Counted from the first letter of the stretch, positions 7,058 to 16,583 are shown. The stretch: DNA of 24,130 nucleotides from an uncultured Collinsella sp. (GCA_958418185.1 CATZEP010000012.1:1-24130), one strand, 5' to 3'. A program made the numbers and translations. The notes: generated by a model not told the origin, from the letters alone.

Positions 7058-8422
7058 CTAGTTCTTCAGCGAGTTCAGCGGTGCCGGGAAGCGTCCACCA
7101 CGGTGGGCAAGCACGGTGCCGGCGTTGGGGTTCACCGGCATGATGGGTGCACGGCCAAACAGACCGCCGTACTCGACACAGTCGCCCACGCCCTTGCCGA
7201 TAGCGGGAATCACGCGCACGGCCGTGGTCTTATTGTTGATGACGCCGATGGCCATCTCGTCGGCGATGATGCCGGCGATGGTCTCGACCGGGGTGTCGCC
7301 GGGGATGGCGATCATGTCCAGGCCGACGGAGCACACGCAGGTCATAGCCTCGAGCTTCTCGAGCGAAAGCGCACCGGCCTCGACAGCGGCGATCATGCCG
7401 GCATCCTCGGACACGGGGATAAAGGCGCCGGAGAGACCGCCCACGCTGGAGCTGGCCATGACGCCGCCTTTCTTGACGGCATCGTTGAGCATGGCGAGCG
7501 CGCAGGTCGTGCCCGGGCCACCGCAGGTGCCCACGCCGATGATCTCGAGGATGCGCGCGACGGAGTCGCCGATGGCGGGCGTGGGAGCCAGCGACAGGTC
7601 GACAATGCCCTTCTCGACACCCAGGCGATGGGCGGCCTCGCGGCTCATGAGCTCGCCGGCGCGGGTGATCTTAAAGGCGGTCTGCTTGATTTTTTCGGCG
7701 ACCTCCATCATCGATGCGGAATCGGGCAGTGTCTCCAGGGCTGCGGCCATAACGCCGGGGCCCGAGACGCCTACGTTGATGACGGCGTCGGCCTCGCCAC
7801 CGCCGTGGACGGCGCCCGCCATAAACGGGGAGTCCTCGACCATGTTGGCAAAGCAGACAAACTTGGAAGCGCCGACGGAATCCTGGTCGGCCGTGAGTTT
7901 AGCGGCATCGATGATGGTCTGAGCCGCCATGAGCACGGCGTCCATGTTGATGCCGGCACGCAGACTGGCGACGTTGACGCTGGAGCAGACGCGGCTCGTG
8001 GCGGCGAGCGCCTGCGGGATGGACTGGATAACGCGGCGGTCGGCGTCGCCGATGCCCTTCTGGCCGAGTGCGGAGAAGCCGCCCAGGTAATCGATGCCGA
8101 GCGTCTCGGCCGCGCGGTCGAGGGCATGCGCGATGGGGGTGAGGTCCTCATCCTTGCAGCACGCGGCGATCTGTGCCACCGGGGTGACGGAAACGCGCTT
8201 GTTGACGATGGGGATACCGTACTCGCGCTCGAGGTTCTCGGCGGTCTCGACCAGGTGCTCAGCCGTGTGCGTCACGTGGTCGTAGATCTTCGTGCACATG
8301 CGGTCGAGGTTCTCGTCACCGCAACCCATGAGCGAAACACCCATGGTGATGGTCCTGATGTCGAGGTTCTGCTCCTCAACCATGCCGCGGGTTTCCGCGA
8401 TTTCTGCGGGCGTGATCGCCAT
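7058..8422 (-). CDS. UPF0210/PFL family protein (DUF711)
   Basis: A 454-residue protein of the conserved UPF0210 family, often labelled PFL family. Its fold resembles glycyl-radical enzymes but no reaction has been established. Recognisable segments are ETRGMVEEQNLDIRTITMGVSLMGC near the N-terminus, the glycine-rich VGTCGGPGTTCALAMLND, SSVGGLSGAFIPVSEDAGM, and GVINNKTTAVRVIPAIGKGVGD near the C-terminus. The ATG at 8422 has a good ribosome-binding site (AGGAGT, six bases away); the longer in-frame extension to 8479 lacks one. In many Firmicutes the family is paired with a small ACT-domain protein (UPF0237). No such gene is adjacent here. It lies 108 bp downstream of metH on the same strand, separated by a hairpin, so it may be independently transcribed. 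Confidence 0.88.
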   Translation of the reverse strand: MAITPAEIAETRGMVEEQNLDIRTITMGVSLMGCGDENLDRMCTKIYDHVTHTAEHLVETAENLEREYGIPIVNKRVSVTPVAQIAACCKDEDLTPIAHALDRAAETLGIDYLGGFSALGQKGIGDADRRVIQSIPQALAATSRVCSSVNVASLRAGINMDAVLMAAQTIIDAAKLTADQDSVGASKFVCFANMVEDSPFMAGAVHGGGEADAVINVGVSGPGVMAAALETLPDSASMMEVAEKIKQTAFKITRAGELMSREAAHRLGVEKGIVDLSLAPTPAIGDSVARILEIIGVGTCGGPGTTCALAMLNDAVKKGGVMASSSVGGLSGAFIPVSEDAGMIAAVEAGALSLEKLEAMTCVCSVGLDMIAIPGDTPVETIAGIIADEMAIGVINNKTTAVRVIPAIGKGVGDCVEYGGLFGRAPIMPVNPNAGTVLAHRGGRFPAPLNSLKN

Positions 8423-8468
8423 CCTTGCACTCCTATCTGCCAAAACGAGCATAGTCTTGTCTATTCTA

Positions 8469-8504
8469 ACGTGCCGCACGCGTCTCGTGGCGCGTGCGGC
8501 ACGT
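8469..8504. terminator. 14-bp hairpin between metH and the UPF0210 gene
   Basis: ACGTGCCGCACGCG (8469-8482) pairs perfectly with 8491-8504 around an eight-base loop. It is positioned to end the metF-metH transcript on the minus strand, but the bases after it there (TAGAATAG) are a poor T-tract. The better T-run (TTTT) is on the plus strand. It may act as a partial terminator or a 3' stabilising structure. Confidence 0.5.
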
Positions 8505-8530
8505 TTTGGTGCTCGGTTGTTTCCGTTGTG

Positions 8531-11089
8531 TTACTGCCCAAAGACCTCTTCGGCGATGCGCGCGCTTTCGGCGGCATCCTTGGCGTAGTAGTCCGCGCCG
8601 ATCTGCTTGGCGTATTCGGGGGTGAGCACGGCGCCGCCTACGATGATCTTGACGCCCGGAACCTCGGCATGGAGCAGCTTGATGGTCTCCTCCATGGCGA
8701 CGACCGTGGTGGTCATAAGCGCCGAGAGGCCGACGAGCTTGATGTCACGCTCCCTCACGGTCTTGAGCACCTCTTGCGGGTCGACGTCGCGGCCTAGGTC
8801 AAAGACGGTATAGCCGTAGTTATCGAGCAGCATCTTGACGATATTCTTGCCAATGTCGTGGATGTCGCCCTTGACGGTGGCCACGCAGATCTTGCCCTTG
8901 TCGGCAATCTCGCCGGCGGGCATCAGCCGCTTAATGGTGTCAAAGCCCACGCGCGCGGCCTCGGCCGAGGCCATGAGCTGCGGCAAGAAGAACTTTCCCT
9001 GGTCAAAGAGGACGCCAACCTCGTCAAGGGCGGGGATAAAGTGATTGTTGATGAGGTCCATGGCGTCGTGATCTGCCAGCAGACGCTCGGTCTCGGCCGC
9101 GATCTCGCCTTTGCGGCCCGAGACGACCATGCGACGAATCGGGTCGTCGTTGCTGTCAGTGCCGGCGGTGCCAGCAGCGGGCGCGGTGTCGGTCGATACT
9201 GCCTGAGCCGCCGCCGGGTTCGCGGCGATCTTGTACGGATCGGTCCAGCCGGCGTAGCGTTCGATGTATCCGGTCGAGCCCTCGTCCTCAACGCTCAGGA
9301 CGCGATAGCTGTAGACGGTATCCATAAAGCGCTTGGAGCCCGGGTTCATGATGGGGGCATCGAGGCCCGCGCCAAAGGCGGCGGCCAAAAAGACCGAGCC
9401 CAGCAGCGGGCGGGCAGGCAGGCCAAAGCTGATGTTCGACACGCCGAGCGCGCACTTGACGCCCAGGCGTTCCTTGCACAGGGACATGGCGCGCAGAATC
9501 TGTTCGGCCTGGCGTTGATTGGTCGAGGCGGTCATGACCAGGCAGTCGATGAGGATGCGGTCCGGTCCGATACCGTAGCGCGCAGCCTCGGTTACGATGC
9601 GCTCGGCGATGGCGAAGCGAGCCTCGGCGGTATCGGGGATGCCGTCTTCGTCGAGCGTGAGGCCGACAACGTTGGTGCCGTAGTGGGCGACTAGGGGAAA
9701 GATCTCGTCCATGATTTGCCGTTTGCCATTGACCGAGTTGATGATGGGCTTGCCGGCGTAGCGGCGCACGGCTGCCTCGACGGCTGCGGGGTCGGTGGAG
9801 TCGATCTGCAGCGGCAGCAGCGTGGAGCCCTGGAGCTGCTCGGTCGCCTGTTGGATGATCTTGACCTCGTCGATCTCGGGCAGGCCTACGTTGACGTCCA
9901 GGATGTCGGCGCCCTGTTCCTGCTGGCTGATGCCCTGGCTCACGACGTAATCTAGGTCGCCGTCGCGCAGGGCCTGTTGCAGGCGCTTTTTGCCGGTGGG
10001 ATTGATGCGCTCGCCGATGACGGCGATCTTGTGGCCGTCACAGGGAAGGTCCACGACCGTCTGGGCGCTCGTGACCGACATACTGGGCTTGCGGTGACGT
10101 GGGCTGGGCGTGTGGTTGTCGATGAGGGTGCGAAGTGCCGCCATGTGCGTGGGCGTGGTGCCACAGCAGCCACCCACGACGCTCACGCCGTCGGCGATCA
10201 TGCCGGCGACGGCCTCGGCGTATTCGGGTGCCTGGATGTCAAAGACGGTATTGCCGTCATCGTCCACGCGGGGCAGTCCCGCATTGGCCTGCACCATAAC
10301 GGGCTTGTCGGTAACGGTGAGCATGCGTGCGGCGAGCCCTCGGAGCTCGGCCGGTCCCTGGCTGCAGTTGATGCCTAAAACGTCGGCGCCGATGGCGTCG
10401 AGCGTGACGGCGGCCACCTCGGGACTCGTACCCAGGAACGTGCGACCGTCTTCCTCAAAGGTCATGGTGGCAAAGACGGGCAGGTCGGAGTTCTCGCGGC
10501 AGGCGAGGACGGCAGCCTTGATCTCGGCAAGGTCGGTCATGGTCTCGATAATAAAGAGGTCCACGCCCGCGTCGACGCCGGCGCGCACTTCCTCGGCAAA
10601 GAGGTCATAGGCCTCGTCGAAGCTCAGGGTGCCCAAGGGGCGAAGCAGTGCGCCGATGGGGCCGATATCGCCGGCGACATAGTGGGCGCCGGCCGCGCGG
10701 GCGCAGGCGACGGCGGCGGCAAAGACATCTGCCACGGTGGCGGCGCCGTCGAGCTTGTGGGCGTTGGCGCCAAAGGTGTTGGCGGTGATTACGTCGCAGC
10801 CAGCCTCGACGTACTGACGCTGAATATCAGTGATAACCTGGGGCTCCTCAAAGTTGAGCAGCTCGGGCAGGGCGCCGGCCTTCATGCCGGCCGCCTGCAG
10901 CATGGTGCCCATGCCGCCGTCGAACAGGAGGTGTCCCGTGCCCTCGATGGCGGCGCGCAGGCGATCGTCCTTAATGCGAAGGTCGCCGATCGTGCGCGTC
11001 TTGTACGTGGCGCCGTTACAACGCGCAGTATTGACGGGCGCTGCCAGCGCGGTACCGTCGGAATCATGGGTGATAAGCGGAGTAAACAT
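8531..11089 (-). CDS. metH: Cobalamin-dependent methionine synthase lacking the reactivation domain
   Basis: An 852-residue MetH that transfers a methyl group from methyl-tetrahydrofolate through methylcobalamin to homocysteine. Domains in order: homocysteine-binding barrel (about 40-325) with zinc ligands Cys242 (GINCSQGP) and Cys308/Cys309 (GGCCGTTP); pterin-binding barrel (about 350-610), with VIGERINPTGKKRL and NSVNGK; cobalamin cap (about 655-730); cobalamin-binding domain with DIHDIGKNIV, where His744 is the lower cobalt ligand. It stops at 852, against 1227 in E. coli, because the C-terminal AdoMet reactivation domain is absent; it is encoded by the gene before it (11099-11887). An Ala/Thr-rich linker occupies about 622-650. 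The ATG at 11089 follows AGGAG, whose bases overlap the upstream gene's stop, implying translational coupling. Confidence 0.96.
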   Translation of the reverse strand: MFTPLITHDSDGTALAAPVNTARCNGATYKTRTIGDLRIKDDRLRAAIEGTGHLLFDGGMGTMLQAAGMKAGALPELLNFEEPQVITDIQRQYVEAGCDVITANTFGANAHKLDGAATVADVFAAAVACARAAGAHYVAGDIGPIGALLRPLGTLSFDEAYDLFAEEVRAGVDAGVDLFIIETMTDLAEIKAAVLACRENSDLPVFATMTFEEDGRTFLGTSPEVAAVTLDAIGADVLGINCSQGPAELRGLAARMLTVTDKPVMVQANAGLPRVDDDGNTVFDIQAPEYAEAVAGMIADGVSVVGGCCGTTPTHMAALRTLIDNHTPSPRHRKPSMSVTSAQTVVDLPCDGHKIAVIGERINPTGKKRLQQALRDGDLDYVVSQGISQQEQGADILDVNVGLPEIDEVKIIQQATEQLQGSTLLPLQIDSTDPAAVEAAVRRYAGKPIINSVNGKRQIMDEIFPLVAHYGTNVVGLTLDEDGIPDTAEARFAIAERIVTEAARYGIGPDRILIDCLVMTASTNQRQAEQILRAMSLCKERLGVKCALGVSNISFGLPARPLLGSVFLAAAFGAGLDAPIMNPGSKRFMDTVYSYRVLSVEDEGSTGYIERYAGWTDPYKIAANPAAAQAVSTDTAPAAGTAGTDSNDDPIRRMVVSGRKGEIAAETERLLADHDAMDLINNHFIPALDEVGVLFDQGKFFLPQLMASAEAARVGFDTIKRLMPAGEIADKGKICVATVKGDIHDIGKNIVKMLLDNYGYTVFDLGRDVDPQEVLKTVRERDIKLVGLSALMTTTVVAMEETIKLLHAEVPGVKIIVGGAVLTPEYAKQIGADYYAKDAAESARIAEEVFGQ

Positions 11090-11098
11090 CGAGGGCTC

Positions 11099-11887
11099 CT
11101 AATGGCTGGAATAGCAGGTGGTGTGGGCGGCGCGGAAGCGGCAGTGCTCGCGCATGCGGCAGATATTGCAGGTGGGGCGGCTCTGGGCGTCGTGGACCTC
11201 GCCGTCAAACAGACCGATCACTGCGGTCACACTCTTGGTGGGCATGAGCAGGCTGGTAGGTGTGACGGTAAGCCCGATGAGCCGCGTGGCGTTGAGCGCA
11301 GCCACGATTGAGTGCTGGGCCGTAAGCGGGCAGTCGCCGTAGCCGGGGCTGAAGCGCCAGTTACCGGCGAGTCCGTGTGCGGCGGCCACAGCCTTGACCT
11401 GCTGGTCCATCTGCTCGACGGCGGCTTCTACATAGGCAGAGCATGCAGCGTCGAGCACGGCTCCCTCTAGGGGTTGCTGGGCTCCCGTGGTGCGCAGGCG
11501 ACGCTCAGCGTCCATGCCGAGGGTGCATACCATGAGTGCGGCAAAGCGGGCGTCTTTGAGATGGCGATAGATATCGCGACCGCGCAGCTCAACGTTGGTG
11601 CCGACCAGACGGATGCTGGGCTCTCCCTGCTCATCGACGCCCGTGGCATCGACGGCAAACACGCGTCGCACGCCGCGAGGCTCAATGTCCAGCTCTAGGC
11701 GCTCGACCACAAGCTCAATTCGTCGTGACAGCTCGGGCTCAATCTGCTGGCCGCTGTAGCCCAGATACCGCAGCATCTCGGCACGGTCGACACGAGGGTG
11801 GTGGGCAGCGTCGATACGGTAAAGCGCCGGCGACGCAAGATCGGCCGGCACTTCACCAAAAGCTGTATCGATGTGCGGTTTTTCCAT
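11099..11887 (-). CDS. Stand-alone methionine synthase reactivation (AdoMet-binding) protein
   Basis: A 262-residue protein equivalent to the C-terminal activation domain of long MetH. It binds S-adenosylmethionine and, with an electron donor, reductively remethylates cob(II)alamin after accidental oxidation. The diagnostic motif is RFSPGYGDCPLTAQ (178-191), matching the R-x-x-PGY signature of the domain. The C-terminus has PTCNICRMREHCRFR, giving Cys240, Cys243 and Cys249, plus Cys258, which could bind metal or an Fe-S cluster (inference). The ATG at 11887 shares its A with the TAA of metF (TAATG), so it is translationally coupled. A longer in-frame extension to 12196 only overlaps metF and is rejected. 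The same split arrangement is known from Thermotoga and other anaerobes. Confidence 0.9.
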   Translation of the reverse strand: MEKPHIDTAFGEVPADLASPALYRIDAAHHPRVDRAEMLRYLGYSGQQIEPELSRRIELVVERLELDIEPRGVRRVFAVDATGVDEQGEPSIRLVGTNVELRGRDIYRHLKDARFAALMVCTLGMDAERRLRTTGAQQPLEGAVLDAACSAYVEAAVEQMDQQVKAVAAAHGLAGNWRFSPGYGDCPLTAQHSIVAALNATRLIGLTVTPTSLLMPTKSVTAVIGLFDGEVHDAQSRPTCNICRMREHCRFRAAHTTCYSSH

Positions 11888-12759
11888 TACCCCAGGCGCT
11901 CCATAATGGTCGCGGCGATTGCAGGACGGTTCATAGTGTACAGGTGCAGACCGTCGGCACCGTGCTCCTTGAGGTCGCAAAGCTGATGGGCGGCATAATC
12001 TACACCGGCTGCCTGCAGGCTCTCGGGGTCGTTCTCGTACTTGGCGAGGATCTTGATGACGGGGGAGGGCAGCGACGCGCCGCACATAAAGACCATGCGG
12101 CTGATCTGCGACTTGCCCATAAACGGCATGATGCCCGCGGTAATGGGCACGGTGATGCCGGCCTTGTCGGCAAGCTCGCGAAAACGGTAGAAGCACTCGT
12201 TATCAAAAAAGAGCTGCGTCACAAAGAAGCTCGCGCCGGCGTCCTGTTTTTGCTTGAGGTATTCGACCGAGGCGTTGAGATCTTCACAGGCAATGTGGCC
12301 CTCGGGGTAAGCTGCGGCGCCCACGCAAAAGCCGGCGTCGACGAGCTCAGGGATGAGGTCGCGGGCGTAGGCGTAGTCCGAGGCGGGCTTGTCGTCCTCA
12401 GTCGCGCCGGCGGGAAGATCGCCGCGCAGGGCTAGCACGTTTTCCACGCCGGCCGAGCGATACTCGTCGATCTTGGCGGCGATGTCGGCGTGGGTGCGGC
12501 CCACGCAGGTGAGGTGCGCTACCGAGGGCGTATCGAATTCGCTCGTAATCATATGCGCGATGGGGGCGGTGGTGGCACCGTTGCCCGAGCCGCCGGCCGA
12601 GCAGGTGACCGAGACAAAGCTCGGCGAAAGCTTGCACAGATTGCCTGCCACCTCGCGAGCCGTGTCGAGGGTAAGCTCGCCCTTGGGCGGGAACATCTCA
12701 AACGAAACGGGTGCGGTGCCCTGGGATGCTGCCTGCTTAAAAACCTCGTCGACGCGCAT
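11887..12759 (-). CDS. metF: Methylenetetrahydrofolate reductase
   Basis: A 290-residue flavoprotein, the usual length of bacterial MetF. It reduces 5,10-methylene-tetrahydrofolate to 5-methyl-tetrahydrofolate, the methyl donor for MetH. Motifs are VSFEMFPPKG with the catalytic Glu21, SVTCSAGGSGNG, HLTCVGRT, LALRGDLP with Asp114 near the flavin, and KQDAGASFFVTQLFFD. The ATG at 12759 is preceded by AAGGAG with normal spacing. An upstream in-frame start at 12825 would add 22 residues without family similarity. It is the first gene of a tight three-gene operon with the reactivation protein (1-bp overlap) and metH. No SAM or cobalamin riboswitch was recognised in front of it. A minus-strand TAGAAT at 12808-12803 is a plausible -10 element. 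Confidence 0.95.
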   Translation of the reverse strand: MRVDEVFKQAASQGTAPVSFEMFPPKGELTLDTAREVAGNLCKLSPSFVSVTCSAGGSGNGATTAPIAHMITSEFDTPSVAHLTCVGRTHADIAAKIDEYRSAGVENVLALRGDLPAGATEDDKPASDYAYARDLIPELVDAGFCVGAAAYPEGHIACEDLNASVEYLKQKQDAGASFFVTQLFFDNECFYRFRELADKAGITVPITAGIMPFMGKSQISRMVFMCGASLPSPVIKILAKYENDPESLQAAGVDYAAHQLCDLKEHGADGLHLYTMNRPAIAATIMERLG

Positions 12760-12802
12760 ATCGTGCTCCTTTAGATACGTAATAGTGTGATGTGTTGTAA
12801 GG

Positions 12803-12808
12803 ATTCTA
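12803..12808 (-). promoter_or_regulatory. Possible -10 element of the metF operon
   Basis: TAGAAT on the minus strand matches five of six consensus bases and lies about 44 bp before the metF start codon. No convincing -35 element is found 16-18 bp upstream, so the call is weak. Confidence 0.3.
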
Positions 12809-12909
12809 CAGCACCGCTGTGCCACGATGGAGTTTCACTCGCTATTTGAGGATACCAATCAAAGATGCCTTGCTATCGGCTTTCTCTATAACAGAGCGGC
12901 TAATCTAGG

Positions 12910-12963
12910 CACGGGCTATAAAGACTGGTATTTCGCATCAAATACCAGTCTTTATAGCCCGTG
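12910..12963. repeat. 54-bp perfect hairpin (24-bp arms, 6-base loop) between metF and glnN
   Basis: Positions 12910-12933 and 12940-12963 are exact reverse complements, beginning CACGGGCTATAAAGACTGG, with the loop CGCATC. The element sits between two divergently transcribed genes, where no terminator is needed, and no T-tract follows on either strand. It could be a repeat-element insertion or a very strong operator/RNA structure. The rest of 12760-13184 holds three copies of TTGATTGG (13013, 13061, and inverted at 12855-12862), a 7-bp stem at 13072-13100, and small stems near 13111-13128 and 13145-13162. Confidence 0.65.
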
Positions 12964-13184
12964 GCAAATGAGCTACCCGTAAACCATGGGGAGAGGTCTG
13001 CAATTTATGCAGTTGATTGGCTGTTGAGGGTGGCAACGCCGCCTCGATAGGGTAACCTCATTGATTGGTTTCGCGACAGCAACATAACGGTAATGTCGCG
13101 GAAACACGGCGAGTCTAAGCTATGACTCGTTCGTTAGTAATCAACACCGCTTCTCACGCGGTGCCGATACGAAGGGAGTTCCGT

Positions 13185-15272
<2,088 letters not shown>

Positions 15273-15295
15273 CAGACACGTTTGATTTTGCGTGT

Positions 15296-15331
15296 GAAGG
15301 GGTCTCGCCTGTGTGAGGCCCCTTCTTTTTT
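15296..15331 (+). terminator. Intrinsic terminator after glnN
   Basis: GAAGGGGTCTC (15296-15306) pairs with GAGGCCCCTTC (15315-15325), including one G-T pair, and is followed by TTTTTT. Confidence 0.92.
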
Positions 15332-15455
15332 GCCGCTTTGACCTGCTTTGAACTTGCAGCCGAGCGAGCGTTTCGCGCGGGGCATCTTAAAAGTTGTAAC
15401 CTGTTTTGGCATGCGGACGTTTCGGGCGTTTGTTCATAAAGGGGAGGATGATCCG

Positions 15456-16217
15456 ATGAGGGTATTCGATATCGTGTTTAGCCCGACCGGCGGAACGGAA
15501 AGGGCGTCTGGCTACATTGCCAATGCGTTGGAAGGGGAAACCGTTGCTGTAGATCTGACCGATAGCGGGCTTGGTTTTCGCACGGTTGCGATGACAAAAG
15601 AGGATGTAGCCGTGATCGCGGTGCCCTCGTATGGCGGGCGAGTCCCGGCTGTGGCTGCGGAGCGCTTGGGTATGATGCGGGGAAACGGTGCGCAGGCGGT
15701 TCTGGTTTGTGTTTACGGAAACCGCGCGTATGAGGACACGCTGGTCGAGCTTGAGGATGCGGCAAAGGGCGCGGGCTTTCGGGTGATCGCGGCGGTTTCT
15801 GCCATCGCCGAGCATTCTATTGTTCGCCAGTTTGCCGCCGGTCGGCCTGATGCACAGGACGCGGTGCAGCTCGCTGGGTTTGCGGATCAGATTCAGCAAA
15901 AGATATCTGCGGGAGATGCTTCTGAGCCGGCTATACCGGGTAATCGTCCCTATAAGAAAGCTGGGGGTACCGGTATGGTGCCTAGGGCCACAAAGGAGTG
16001 CACCGCCTGCGGGGCTTGCGTCGCAGTGTGTCCCGTTGGCGCTATCGATAAAGACGATCCCAAGCGGGTGGACAAAAAGGCCTGCATTTCCTGCATGCGC
16101 TGCGTTGCCGTGTGTCCGTGGGGCGCTCGCGCGGTAAATCCCGTCATGCTCTCTGCGGCTACCAAGATGTTGAGCAAAGTCTGCGCCGAACGGAAGGAGT
16201 GCGAGCTGTTTATCTAG
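15456..16217 (+). CDS. EFR1-type protein: flavodoxin-like domain plus two [4Fe-4S] ferredoxin motifs
   Basis: A 253-residue soluble electron carrier. The N-terminal part is flavodoxin-like: FSPTGGTERAS (8-18) is the phosphate loop for FMN, and VPSYGGRVP (56-64) and YGNRAYEDT (87-95) are the other flavin-contacting loops. The C-terminal part has two Cx2Cx2Cx3C motifs: Cys182, 185, 188, 192 and Cys210, 213, 216, 220, each followed by P, typical of a 2[4Fe-4S] ferredoxin. Proteins of this layout move electrons in anaerobes; the partner is unknown here. The ATG at 15456 is preceded by GGGGAGG, nine bases away. An in-frame extension to 15348 has no family similarity. The gene stands alone between the glnN terminator and a hairpin at 16263-16293. 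Confidence 0.85.
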   Translation: MRVFDIVFSPTGGTERASGYIANALEGETVAVDLTDSGLGFRTVAMTKEDVAVIAVPSYGGRVPAVAAERLGMMRGNGAQAVLVCVYGNRAYEDTLVELEDAAKGAGFRVIAAVSAIAEHSIVRQFAAGRPDAQDAVQLAGFADQIQQKISAGDASEPAIPGNRPYKKAGGTGMVPRATKECTACGACVAVCPVGAIDKDDPKRVDKKACISCMRCVAVCPWGARAVNPVMLSAATKMLSKVCAERKECELFI

Positions 16218-16262
16218 CGCAGGGGCTTTGAGTACTTTTCGTCTTATAACGGCAAAAAGAAC

Positions 16263-16293
16263 GAACCCGTCGGACCTTACATCCGGCGGGTTC
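16263..16293. terminator. 12-bp hairpin between the EFR1-type gene and the tRNA region, probably bidirectional terminator
   Basis: GAACCCGTCGGA (16263-16274) pairs with TCCGGCGGGTTC (16282-16293), with one G-T pair. A TTTT follows five bases after the stem on the plus strand, and a TTTTT follows four bases after it on the minus strand. It separates converging transcripts. Confidence 0.6.
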
Positions 16294-16307
16294 GAACATT
16301 TTAAAGT

Positions 16308-16325
16308 TGGTGCCCCCAGCGGGAT
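16308..16325 (-). repeat. Duplicate of the tRNA-Glu 3' end (possible attachment-site scar)
   Basis: TGGTGCCCCCAGCGGGAT is identical to 16497-16514, the last 18 bases of the intact tRNA-Glu gene including its encoded CCA. The copies lie 189 bp apart in the same orientation. Beyond this block the similarity stops. A 3'-end tRNA duplication is the usual footprint of a tyrosine-recombinase integration site. Confidence 0.7.
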
Positions 16326-16447
16326 GTCCGCGTGCGGCTGGCGCCGCCCGCTTCCGCTGCGTCGCTCCGCTCCTTGCGTGCTGCGCTGGAAAACGCTTGC
16401 GCGTTTCCTCAGCTCCGCACCCTGTCGGGTTCGAATCCCGGCACATG
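16326..16447. other. GC-rich segment with a T-arm-like end, possible tRNA relic or integration remnant
   Basis: The stretch between the duplicated tRNA 3' end and the tRNA terminator contains an imperfect hairpin (GGAAAACGC with GCGTTTCC, about 16387-16409) and ends with GTCGGGTTCGAATCCCGGCAC (about 16425-16445), which folds like a tRNA T-arm. I could not build an acceptor, D-arm or anticodon arm around it on either strand, so it is not called a tRNA gene. Confidence 0.4.
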
Positions 16448-16453
16448 GATAGC

Positions 16454-16485
16454 AAAAAGCCCGCTACCGAATTGGCAACGGGCTT
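16454..16485 (-). terminator. Intrinsic terminator of tRNA-Glu
   Basis: On the minus strand AAGCCCG (16485-16479) pairs with CGGGCTT (16463-16457), running into a T-run (complement of AAAAA at 16454-16458). It starts about 12 bases after the encoded CCA of the tRNA. Confidence 0.8.
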
Positions 16486-16496
16486 CTCAGATTCTG

Positions 16497-16573
16497 TGGT
16501 GCCCCCAGCGGGATTCGAACCCGCGATATCCACCTTGAAAGGGTGGCGTCCTTGGCCGCTAGACGATGGGGAC
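16497..16573 (-). tRNA. tRNA-Glu (anticodon TTC)
   Basis: A complete cloverleaf on the minus strand. The acceptor GTCCCCA pairs with TGGGGGC with one G-T pair. The anticodon stem CCACC/GGTGG encloses CTTTCAA, giving anticodon TTC. The T-arm is GCGGG-TTCGAAT-CCCGC. The discriminator is A and CCA is encoded (16499-16497). The body without CCA is 74 bases. A minus-strand TATACT at 16589-16584 is a likely -10 element; no good -35 is seen. The terminator follows at 16454-16485. Confidence 0.95.
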
Positions 16574-16583
16574 AGCGGGAAAG

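Noticed and set aside
6902..8797. Plus-strand open frame of 631 codons
   Set aside because: It lies opposite the UPF0210 gene and metH end, which have strong family motifs and ribosome-binding sites. The plus-strand product is His/Asp/Gly-rich, typical of the antisense of GC-rich coding DNA.
11888..12196. Longer N-terminus for the MetH reactivation protein
   Set aside because: The extension only overlaps metF in another frame; the family starts near MEKPHI, and ATG 11887 is coupled to the metF stop.
12760..12909. SAM or cobalamin riboswitch ahead of metF
   Set aside because: I looked for the conserved cores of these riboswitches and saw none; the spacer is also short for a cobalamin element.
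13122..13184. Upstream ATG start for glnN
   Set aside because: No good ribosome-binding site, and the extra 21 residues are not typical of the family; ATG 13185 has a GGGAG site.
16308..16447. A second tRNA gene
   Set aside because: Only a 3'-end copy and an isolated T-arm-like hairpin are present; no acceptor, D-arm or anticodon arm could be assembled on either strand.
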